64,000 nucleotides of DNA, taken from CALSMU01 sp963926405 (GTDB lineage Bacteria > Bacteroidota > Bacteroidia > Flavobacteriales_D > Parvicellaceae). The stretch spans positions 10,328 through 74,327 of the forward strand of contig CAWUXI010000019.1 of the NCBI GenBank assembly GCA_963926405.1. The letters run 5' to 3'. Both the position numbers and the translations under genes were made by a program. The notes under the pieces are model-generated. The model had not been told where the DNA came from. It worked only from the letters and a program-made list of their open reading frames with translations, and searched no databases. Positions within the stretch are counted from its first letter, which is position 1. Every line of letters begins with the position of its first letter. Positions 35,851 to 43,926 of the stretch are shown here, in pieces.

Positions 35851-38462
35851 TACATATCTGCTGCTTTTTTATCGCCCATCAGTTTGGCGATTTCGAAATT
35901 CTTGCAAGCTTCATCAACATCTCCTAAGCCTTCATAACAGACACCTCTGTTATAATAGGCTTTATAAAAAGTATAATCCATTTGAATTACTGTATCAAAA
36001 TCTTTAATTGCTTCCTCGTATTTACCCAAATCAGCATAAACCAAGCCTCTTACAAAATAACCTTCTAAATTATTCTTATCCATCTTTAGAGATGCTTGTA
36101 CATCAGCCATAGCTTCTCTCTGTCTTCCATTTTTCGCGAAAAATGCACCTCTCATATTTAACGCAGAAGTGTTTTTTGGGTGCAATTCAATCGCTTTGTT
36201 CATATCCTCAATAGCCTTATCATTTTCCCCTAAGTTTAAATAAATTTCAGCTCTACCTAAAAGTGCATACAAATCAGATGGTACATCTCTTAATCTATTA
36301 GTATATTGATTTAAATGCTTTTTAACATCTGATTGCTCTTGATTTACCCGCCATTCTGCATCTACTAAAGTCATTTCATCAACCAAGTGTTTAGCTCCAG
36401 CATATTTGTCTATTACCCAAAGTACATATTTAATATCTACCATGATATTTCGACAAATCTCTCCATCAAACATTACATCGCTCATTGTACTTTCCCAACT
36501 TCTGTCAAAATTGATTCCAACAAGATGCCCCTCAGCATTAATTACGGGACTACCCGAATTACCTCCTGTTGTATGATTAGAACCTAAAAAACAGATCCTT
36601 AAATCACCATTGGTAGCATACGGGCCATAATCTTTCTTTTCCCATAAATCTCTCATTACAAGCGGGATTTCAAAATCGGGATTTCCTGTATTGTTCTTTT
36701 CAATAATCCCATCTAATGTTGTATACCATGTATAAGCTATCCCGTCTCTAGGAAAAGTACCCTCTACTTTTCCATAAGTCAATCGAAGTGTACTATTAGC
36801 ATCAGCCCAAAATGTTTTTTCAGGAAAATACTCTAGTTGCGCTTTTACAAACTTCTTCATTAAAGCATCAATTTCAACAGAGTGCTTGAAATATTCAGGC
36901 TTAATATTCATTTCATTATTCTCCATTATTGCTTTAGCGAGTAAATAAGCAGGATCTTGTGCTAATTTCTTTTTCATCTTCGCTTCGCTTAAGCTTAAGA
37001 ACTTTTCAACCTTTTCCTTAGAAGTGAAATTCGAATTTTTGTATAAATAATCGGCATAAGTATTATAATCATTCGCAAACTTAGAGTTGACTTTTGGCTT
37101 CAAATTATCGGGTAAAAACGCAATGTACATCTCAACCAATTGGGCAAATATCTTTTTATCTATCTCTGTGTTATAATTTTTAAAATATGATTCAATGTTT
37201 GCTTTTTTATCCGCTACTAAAGTTGAAAATTCAGGCCCTTCTAATTTGTCAAATCCGTGTGAAAAACGAATTATTTCAGGCCCATAATACCATATTTCCC
37301 AAAATAGATTGTTAGCTACTTCAGAACTTTCGATATCAATTTGTTTTTGCTTTAGGTCGGCTAATACATTTTTATATGGACCATCTTTGGGTACTCTTTT
37401 TGTATACTCCAATTCAAGCGCCTGTTTTTTGCCAACAGCATCCTTTTTTTTCAATCCTAAATTCTGACCAATCCATTTTTTGTATGCATTACTAATTCTA
37501 GATTGTTTTGAAGCATATTGAATTTTGATGTTCTCATCTGCTGCCATCGCAGCATCAATTATTTTTAAACTTTGCTCACGCATTGCTATGCGCTTAGGAT
37601 TAATTTCATTAACATAAGTGTCAAGCGCAAAGGATGTTAAATATTGCTGTGTTCTACCCGGAAAACCGAATACCATTGTAAAATCATTTTCGTTAACTCC
37701 TTCCATTGACACAGGTAAATGTTTTTTAGGAGAATACGGTATGTTATCATCTGAAATTTCTGCTGGTTTATTATCTTTTCCTGCATAAATTCTAAACACG
37801 GAAAAATCTCCTGTATGTCTCGGCCAAACCCAATTATCTGTATCACCTCCAAATTTTCCAATTGCACTTGGAGGTGCACCAACTAAACGAACATCATTAT
37901 ACGTTTCAGTAACAATCATATAGTAGTCATTTCCATAATTAAACGGCTTAACTACCGCTTCATAACCCGTTCCTTCAGTTGTCTCTTTACCAATTCTCAA
38001 ACCTGTTTCATACCGCATTTTATAGGCCGTTTGAGCATCCATATCATTTGTAATCCCAAAGCTTACTCTCTCTGTAACATCTTCAATTCGAACAATAAAT
38101 GTAGCCGTTAATCCTGGATTTCTTAATTCCTCTGCAGAAGACATTGCCCAGAAACCATCTCTTAAATAATTATTTTCTAATGAACTGTGTTGTTGAATTT
38201 GACTAAATCCACAGTGGTGATTTGTAAGGATTAATCCATTTTTAGAAACAACCTCTGCCGTGCAACCTCCACCAAAATGAACTATCGCGTCTTTCAAACT
38301 CGATTGATTGATTGAATAAATATCTTCGGCAGTCAATTTCATTCCTTGCGCTTGCATATCATTTTCCAAGGCTTTCAGTAAAGAAGGAATCCACATTCCT
38401 TCGTGAGCAAGGCTATTTAATGAGAATGTCAAGGCTGTTATAATGAATAATAACTTTTTCAT
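35820..38462 (-). CDS. S46 dipeptidyl-peptidase (DPP11-like) with C-terminal TPR domain
   Basis: At 880 aa it is longer than the usual 700-720. A signal peptide leads into the chymotrypsin-like S46 domain with the His in LTNHHCGFSQIQQ, and the nucleophile Ser636 in GGNSGSPVINAEG. Arg654 (NFDRSWES) lies 18 residues after the Ser, the same offset as Arg673 from Ser655 that gives Porphyromonas DPP11 its Asp/Glu preference. After about 735 come at least three TPR units (YALLGRAEIYLNLGENDKAIE, SALNMRGAFFAKNGRQREA, YFVRGLVYADLGKYEEA), absent from standard family members. It would release acidic dipeptides in the periplasm. Confidence 0.88.
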   Translation of the reverse strand: MKKLLFIITALTFSLNSLAHEGMWIPSLLKALENDMQAQGMKLTAEDIYSINQSSLKDAIVHFGGGCTAEVVSKNGLILTNHHCGFSQIQQHSSLENNYLRDGFWAMSSAEELRNPGLTATFIVRIEDVTERVSFGITNDMDAQTAYKMRYETGLRIGKETTEGTGYEAVVKPFNYGNDYYMIVTETYNDVRLVGAPPSAIGKFGGDTDNWVWPRHTGDFSVFRIYAGKDNKPAEISDDNIPYSPKKHLPVSMEGVNENDFTMVFGFPGRTQQYLTSFALDTYVNEINPKRIAMREQSLKIIDAAMAADENIKIQYASKQSRISNAYKKWIGQNLGLKKKDAVGKKQALELEYTKRVPKDGPYKNVLADLKQKQIDIESSEVANNLFWEIWYYGPEIIRFSHGFDKLEGPEFSTLVADKKANIESYFKNYNTEIDKKIFAQLVEMYIAFLPDNLKPKVNSKFANDYNTYADYLYKNSNFTSKEKVEKFLSLSEAKMKKKLAQDPAYLLAKAIMENNEMNIKPEYFKHSVEIDALMKKFVKAQLEYFPEKTFWADANSTLRLTYGKVEGTFPRDGIAYTWYTTLDGIIEKNNTGNPDFEIPLVMRDLWEKKDYGPYATNGDLRICFLGSNHTTGGNSGSPVINAEGHLVGINFDRSWESTMSDVMFDGEICRNIMVDIKYVLWVIDKYAGAKHLVDEMTLVDAEWRVNQEQSDVKKHLNQYTNRLRDVPSDLYALLGRAEIYLNLGENDKAIEDMNKAIELHPKNTSALNMRGAFFAKNGRQREAMADVQASLKMDKNNLEGYFVRGLVYADLGKYEEAIKDFDTVIQMDYTFYKAYYNRGVCYEGLGDVDEACKNFEIAKLMGDKKAADMYHLGCEFGAW

Positions 38463-38567
38463 TTTTAGTATTTTTATTATAAAAATTTTTAAATTTTAAT
38501 TATGCGAAGGTACCTATTGGATTTGAATTATATGACTATTAGCGATACCTTTTTATAAAATTGATTT

Positions 38568-38595
38568 TTGCTTTCGTTTTTTAAAAGTATTTTTG
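38568..38595 (+). promoter_or_regulatory. Promoter of the membrane-protein/methyltransferase operon, abutting the start
   Basis: TTG at 38568-38570, a 17-nt spacer and TATTTTTG at 38588-38595 match the consensus fully. The ATG at 38602 follows after six bases. The TTG inside the -7 box (38593) is in frame with the gene and is a false start. Confidence 0.55.
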
Positions 38596-38601
38596 CGCCT
38601 C

Positions 38602-39405
38602 ATGGAAATACTCAGCTACATATTCTTTTTAGGGATTATTTACATTGTTTTTAGTATAATTTGGTTTTTCATCGCTTTACTGCCCAAATATGTATTGGGA
38701 AACAAGGTAAATAACATACAAAACACCGTTCTACATTACACCATCAAAGCTGCACAATTCTATTTTTTAGCGGCATTAACTGCTATTAAAGCTATAGAAG
38801 CTATTAAGGAAAACATTGACAATAACCAAGGGCCTTTATATATGATTATTGGAGGAATTGTTTTATACCTATACTTAGCAGGAAAAATAGAAAGAAGTAA
38901 AATGATGTCTCAATTGCGGTCTAACTTAGGGAATATTAATTCAAGCAATTTTTCAAAGTATGAGCCCCATTTAATTGGGCTTACATTAATTGTATATGCT
39001 ATTTCGTTTAGTTACCCTCTATTAATTCAGAACTCTGTTAATCAATGGTTTTTAGTCAGTATCGATGATTTTTATAATACGGTTATAATAGGATGGATAA
39101 TCGGAATAATTGGATTCTTCTTTTTAATTAGTATGATTTTTAAAGGTATAAATGCTACTGGATTTTTATTTCAAACAATTGTTGCACTATTAACTGGAAA
39201 ACCAGCTCCAAAAAGAAAACCGAAAAATCCTTTTGGGAAATTTGGCAGCATGGGAAACAACAATCCTTTTGGGGATAATTCACCATTTAAAAACACGGAA
39301 AACTCTCTGCCAGAAATTGAATCTGAGCAAGCGAATGTGGATGATGACATGTATGTCGATTTTGAAGTGATGGATGAGAATGAAACAGATAAAAACGAAG
39401 AATAA
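38602..39405 (+). CDS. Multi-pass membrane protein with acidic C-terminal tail
   Basis: This 267-aa protein has about five membrane segments (6-30, 50-68, 80-98, 128-150, 165-190) and a cytoplasmic tail of 70 residues that begins basic (KPAPKRKPKNPFGKFG), has two NPFG repeats, and ends strongly acidic. I do not recognise the family. The in-frame TTG three codons upstream is part of the promoter, so ATG 38602 is used. It is 9 bp upstream of an RNA methyltransferase gene and probably in one operon. Confidence 0.78.
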   Translation: MEILSYIFFLGIIYIVFSIIWFFIALLPKYVLGNKVNNIQNTVLHYTIKAAQFYFLAALTAIKAIEAIKENIDNNQGPLYMIIGGIVLYLYLAGKIERSKMMSQLRSNLGNINSSNFSKYEPHLIGLTLIVYAISFSYPLLIQNSVNQWFLVSIDDFYNTVIIGWIIGIIGFFFLISMIFKGINATGFLFQTIVALLTGKPAPKRKPKNPFGKFGSMGNNNPFGDNSPFKNTENSLPEIESEQANVDDDMYVDFEVMDENETDKNEE

Positions 39406-39414
39406 AACTGCTAT

Positions 39415-40557
39415 ATGAAAATGAATTTAGTTGCGAGAACTTATGCTGGACTAGAAGAAGTTCTTGCGGAAGAATTAACTCAGCTTGGCGCAGAACATGT
39501 TAAAGTTGTTAAAAGGGCAGTTGAATATGCTGGAGATAAAGAAATTCTTTACAAAAGTAACCTTTGGCTTCGCACCGCTTTAGATATATTAAAACCTATA
39601 CATCAATTTAAAGCAAAATCTACGGAAGAATTATATGCTGGAGTTTCAGAAATAGATTGGAGTGATTATCTAGATTTAAAGAAAACTTTTTCTGTTCAAG
39701 CAATTGTGAATTCATCTTATTTTAATCATTCACAATTTGCGGCATTAAAATGTAAGGACGCAATTGTAGATCAGTTTAGAGAAAAAACAAATGAAAGACC
39801 TGATGTTGACAAATATGACCCTGATTTAAAAATTGTTATTCGAATCTCTGAAAATAAATGTTCTATTTTGCTGAATAGTTCAGGAACTCCTCTTTTTAAA
39901 AGAGGCTATCGAAAAACAACAGGAGATGCCCCTATAAATGAAATTTTAGCTGCAGGAATGATCCAGCTTTCTGAATGGGACGGCAAAACTCCTTTTATCG
40001 ACCCAATGTGTGGCTCAGGAACTCTATGTATAGAAGCTGGCATGAAAGCTCTAAACATCGCTCCGGGTATTTTAAGAGATGATTTTGCTTTTCAAAAATG
40101 GAGAGATTTTGATTTAGAATTATGGGACATGCTCTACTTTGAAGCCAAAGGAGCTATCACAACCAGCGATGTGAAAATTTATGGCTATGATATTTCGGAG
40201 CAGACAGTAAGAATTGCAAAAAACAATATGTCCTCTTTTAGAGAACTTCGAAAAAACATTACATTCGATCAAGCCGACTTTTTTAGCCTAGAAAAGACTG
40301 CTGAGGATGGAATAATTATCACAAACCCTCCCTACGATAAGAGAATAAAACTGCAAGATGATGTTGCTTTTTATAGTGATATGGGTAATCGATTAAAACA
40401 TTTTTGGGAAGGATATGACGCTTGGATAATTTCTTCAAACTTATCTGCTCTCAAAAGAATTGGCCTTAGGCCAAATAGGAATATTATTTTGTACAATGGT
40501 CCTGACGAAAGCAAACTGGTCCATTTACCACTATACAGAGGAAAAAAAGGCCATTAA
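39415..40557 (+). CDS. THUMP-domain class I rRNA methyltransferase (RlmL N-terminal type)
   Basis: At 380 aa, the N-terminal part (to about 160) is a THUMP RNA-binding region with its ferredoxin-like lead (ARTYAGLEEVLAEELTQLGAEHV). The methyltransferase domain has the SAM motif IDPMCGSGTLCIEAGMKALNIAPG, YGYDISEQTVRIAKNN, and the catalytic NPPY in ITNPPYDKRIKL. It matches the N-terminal half of E. coli RlmL, which makes m2G in 23S rRNA; the RlmK half is absent. Target assignment is by family. Confidence 0.9.
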   Translation: MKMNLVARTYAGLEEVLAEELTQLGAEHVKVVKRAVEYAGDKEILYKSNLWLRTALDILKPIHQFKAKSTEELYAGVSEIDWSDYLDLKKTFSVQAIVNSSYFNHSQFAALKCKDAIVDQFREKTNERPDVDKYDPDLKIVIRISENKCSILLNSSGTPLFKRGYRKTTGDAPINEILAAGMIQLSEWDGKTPFIDPMCGSGTLCIEAGMKALNIAPGILRDDFAFQKWRDFDLELWDMLYFEAKGAITTSDVKIYGYDISEQTVRIAKNNMSSFRELRKNITFDQADFFSLEKTAEDGIIITNPPYDKRIKLQDDVAFYSDMGNRLKHFWEGYDAWIISSNLSALKRIGLRPNRNIILYNGPDESKLVHLPLYRGKKGH

Positions 40558-40580
40558 CTAGACATTATACCTCTTATTAT

Positions 40581-40610
40581 TTGCTATACAAGTAGATAGT
40601 CTTATTTTTG
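40581..40610 (+). promoter_or_regulatory. Promoter of the SpoIIE phosphatase gene
   Basis: TTG at 40581-40583, a 19-nt spacer and TATTTTTG at 40603-40610 match fully. The TTG that ends the -7 box is in frame with the gene and mimics a start. Confidence 0.6.
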
Positions 40611-40628
40611 ATAACAATCAAATGCACT

Positions 40629-42122
40629 TTGAGTAATTTATTTAAACAAATATTAGGTAATGTAACTACCAGGATAATGTTTCTCATCTACATGAGCATC
40701 ATTGGTATCACTACCTTTTTTATTGTTTTTGGGTATGTAAATCAATTGAATTTATATGAAATAAAAGAATATGAAAAGCTACAAGCTTTGGCTTCTTCAT
40801 TAGCAATAAATATGGATGGTGATTTACACAATAAGTTAATGGAAGACCATCCATGGAAAGATGATATTGTTTCTAAAGATGAGAACCCTCAATATTTAGA
40901 GATTCATTCAATGTTGAGAAAGGTTCATGATAAAAACAACCTAAACACCCCCGTTTACACCATTGTATACAATGAAGACGAAGAAATCTTTTATTATGGT
41001 GTTCGCTCAGATACCAATGTATATTTCCGTCATCAATACGAAATGTTCCCAGATATTCTGCTCGAAAAAATGAATGAAGGTGGAACTATTCCAAGGTACA
41101 GAACTGAAAATGGGGAATGGTTATCCGCTTTTTATCCTATAACAGATTCGAACAATAAAACTGTTGGACTTCTTGAAGCTGATGTAGAATTCGGTTATTT
41201 CCGAGAAATGGTATTTAACCAGTATAAGGCACAAGCAATAATCTCATTAGCAGTTATTTTATTAATGGCGTTACTATTAATTCCTTACGCAAGAAGAATT
41301 TTACGCGAAGAGGACAATATTACCCAGTCTATCGTTGAGCAAAACAGAGTTATTGCTTTAAAAAACAGAGATATTACGGATTCTATAAATTATGCACGTA
41401 AGATTCAAGAAGCGCTTTTACCGCATACTGACCAAATCCAGGAGGCTTTACCTAATTCTTTTGTTTATTATAACCCAAGAGACATTGTCTCCGGTGATTT
41501 TTACTGGTTCAAAGAGATTGAGGGCAAACTATTACTAGCTGCAGTTGATTGCACAGGACATGGTGTTCCAGGAGCTTTAATGAGCATGATTGGATTCTCG
41601 AAACTGAATGAAATATCTCATAAAAACAATACTGATCCAGGTTACATATTAGAAAAACTGGACGAAGGTGTGCGCGAAGCACTTAGCACAAAAAGATATG
41701 ACCACGAGAGTAAAGATGGCATGGATATGGCGCTATGTTCTTTTGATCTTAAAAATAAAAAGGTGCAGTATGCTGGAGCTTTTAGGCCACTGATTAAAAT
41801 CAATGGAGAGAATATCCAAGTGACAAAAGGAGATCGCTATCCTATTGGAGGTGGAAGTTCTTATATTAAAGAAGGTTTTACAACACATGAATTTGACATT
41901 AATCCAGGTGATTGTTTCTACATGTTCTCCGATGGGTTCCCAGACCAATTTGGAGGACCAAAAGACAAAAAATTTATGAATAAAAAATTTAAAGCTTTGC
42001 TGCAAGAAATACAATCTTTAACTTCTGAAGAACAGGTCATTAGACTAGATACCGAACTAAAAAACTGGAGAGGAGAAACTGAACAAGTAGACGATGTATT
42101 GGTTATTGGTGTATGTTTTTAA
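40629..42122 (+). CDS. SpoIIE/RsbU-type PP2C phosphatase with periplasmic sensor
   Basis: About 497 aa. Two membrane helices (about 17-37 and 200-220) flank a periplasmic sensor of about 165 residues. A short linker (TQSIVEQNRVIALKNRDITDSINYARKIQEALLP) precedes the phosphatase domain, with metal-site motifs DIVSGDFYW, AAVDCTGHGVPGALMSM, DGMDMALCSFD and FSDGFPDQFGG. Such proteins dephosphorylate anti-sigma antagonists or other Ser/Thr targets. The start is uncertain: TTG 40608 lies in the promoter, TTG 40629 keeps a basic amphipathic lead, and ATG 40677 begins at the helix itself. No partner-switching genes are adjacent. Confidence 0.85.
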   Translation: MSNLFKQILGNVTTRIMFLIYMSIIGITTFFIVFGYVNQLNLYEIKEYEKLQALASSLAINMDGDLHNKLMEDHPWKDDIVSKDENPQYLEIHSMLRKVHDKNNLNTPVYTIVYNEDEEIFYYGVRSDTNVYFRHQYEMFPDILLEKMNEGGTIPRYRTENGEWLSAFYPITDSNNKTVGLLEADVEFGYFREMVFNQYKAQAIISLAVILLMALLLIPYARRILREEDNITQSIVEQNRVIALKNRDITDSINYARKIQEALLPHTDQIQEALPNSFVYYNPRDIVSGDFYWFKEIEGKLLLAAVDCTGHGVPGALMSMIGFSKLNEISHKNNTDPGYILEKLDEGVREALSTKRYDHESKDGMDMALCSFDLKNKKVQYAGAFRPLIKINGENIQVTKGDRYPIGGGSSYIKEGFTTHEFDINPGDCFYMFSDGFPDQFGGPKDKKFMNKKFKALLQEIQSLTSEEQVIRLDTELKNWRGETEQVDDVLVIGVCF

Positions 42123-42169
42123 GCTCTTTATTATGTTCCTTAAAGAATTATCTCAGAAACAATTTATAG

Positions 42170-43861
42170 ATGAATAATATGTGCAATAAATTTTTAAGCG
42201 TTCTATTTTTTATCGCTAGTTTTTCCTTATATGCTGGAGAACCCATAGTTTTCAATGAGAAATCTCAATCAATTCAGCTCGACAAAGAAATCTTTATTAC
42301 TCCAGTTAATGAAAATGATAATTTTTCTGAAATAGATTATCAGTTAGTCAACAGACAAAATTCGGGAATTAAATTCTTTTTAGATCAAACACCTTATATT
42401 TATATTGATGCTCACGACATAACCATTAATCCAAACACTGTTGATTCTACAATATTCAATATTGATGGATATGAATTTAGATTCATAGGATATAGTAATT
42501 TTTTTATCGAAGGTTTATCAAAAGGAGATCACGAGGTAGAATTAACTTTTATCCATTTAAATGCTAATCAAAAAGATAGTTCAATAAGTTTAGAATTTAA
42601 AGCAATAGAAACTACTCCTCTTTTCACCAATGATGCTATTGCAATTGGCCTACTGCTATTCCTGCTTGCAATTATTTTTTACACGTCCAATTTACCAGCT
42701 CTTAAAAAGTTTTATGGTATTGTACCTGCATTATTACTTTGCTATTTCTTACCGGCTGCTTTAAACTCTTTAAATATTATATCTGGTGAATACAGTAATC
42801 TATATTTTGTTTCTTCACGGTATTTATTACCCGCCAGTTTAATATTACTCTGTTTAAGTATAGATTTAAAAGGAATTATACGCCTTGGCCCGAAAGCTCT
42901 TATAATGTTTTTTGCAGGAACATTGGGAATAATTATCGGAGGACCAATTGCCTTAATGATTGTAGCAGCTATTGCTCCAGAATGGCTAGGTGCTGATGCA
43001 GGGGAAATTTGGAGGGGACTAGCCACTGTAGCAGGCAGTTGGATTGGTGGAGGAGCCAATCAAACAGCTATGAAAGTTATTTACGAAACTCCAAATGATA
43101 TCTTTTCTAAAATGATTGTTGTTGACGTTTTGGTTGCCAATGTTTGGATGGCTGTTTTATTATATGGAGCAGGGATTCACAAAAAAATTGATGCTAAATT
43201 CAAAGCAGATTCTTCAGCAATTACAGCGCTCAAAGAGAAAATGGAATCATTTGCAGCCAAAGTCTCAAGAATTCCAAGCACAAATGACATAATGATTATA
43301 GTGGGAATAGGCGTTGCTGGAGCTGGTCTTGCTCATATTTTATCGGAATTCACTACACCTCTTTTTGTCTCTATTAAAGGTACTTTAGAAGCGTGGGGAC
43401 TAACTTCTTTTACAAGTGGATTCTTTTGGCTAATCGTCTTTTCAACCGTTATTGGTGTAGGACTTTCTTTTACCAAGCTAAAGAACTACGAGGGTGCCGG
43501 TGCTTCAAAATTAGGCAGCATATTCCTTTACGTATTAGTCGCTGCTATCGGAACACACATGAATTTTACAGAGATTTTTGAAAGCCCTTCTTGGTTTGTT
43601 ATTGGAGGTATATGGATGTTGATCCATGCAATTATTATTTTGGGAGTAGCTAGACTTATTAGAGCACCCTTCTTTTTTGTTGCAGTTGGCAGTCAAGCTA
43701 ATGTTGGCGGAGCAGCTTCTGCTCCTGTAGTAGCATCTGCTTTTAGCCCATCGTTAGCTCCAGTTGGAGTACTATTGGCTGTTTTGGGATATGCCGTTGG
43801 AACATTCGGAGCTATGCTTTGCGCGGAATTAATGAAAGCTGTCGAAATATCTGTACCATAG
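42170..43861 (+). CDS. DUF819-family membrane protein with added N-terminal domain
   Basis: At 563 aa this has a signal peptide (to LYAG), an N-terminal beta-rich region of about 130 residues that would face the periplasm, and a DUF819 (YjcL-like) membrane domain from about 155 with ten or so helices. The most typical blocks are GSWIGGGANQTAMKVIYE and GSQANVGGAASAPVVASAF, two inverted halves as in secondary transporters. The standard family has about 400 residues and starts at the membrane domain, so the exported front part is unusual. Substrate unknown. Confidence 0.82.
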   Translation: MNNMCNKFLSVLFFIASFSLYAGEPIVFNEKSQSIQLDKEIFITPVNENDNFSEIDYQLVNRQNSGIKFFLDQTPYIYIDAHDITINPNTVDSTIFNIDGYEFRFIGYSNFFIEGLSKGDHEVELTFIHLNANQKDSSISLEFKAIETTPLFTNDAIAIGLLLFLLAIIFYTSNLPALKKFYGIVPALLLCYFLPAALNSLNIISGEYSNLYFVSSRYLLPASLILLCLSIDLKGIIRLGPKALIMFFAGTLGIIIGGPIALMIVAAIAPEWLGADAGEIWRGLATVAGSWIGGGANQTAMKVIYETPNDIFSKMIVVDVLVANVWMAVLLYGAGIHKKIDAKFKADSSAITALKEKMESFAAKVSRIPSTNDIMIIVGIGVAGAGLAHILSEFTTPLFVSIKGTLEAWGLTSFTSGFFWLIVFSTVIGVGLSFTKLKNYEGAGASKLGSIFLYVLVAAIGTHMNFTEIFESPSWFVIGGIWMLIHAIIILGVARLIRAPFFFVAVGSQANVGGAASAPVVASAFSPSLAPVGVLLAVLGYAVGTFGAMLCAELMKAVEISVP

Positions 43862-43926
43862 AACACTTGTTTAAATAACAGTTTCGGAGTAATTTCGCTT
43901 CGCTTGAATGAAAACCTTTTGAGAAT

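Noticed and set aside
42742..43059. 105-codon minus-strand open frame
   Set aside because: Antisense to the DUF819 membrane domain. Hydrophobic codons read backwards produce the open frame.
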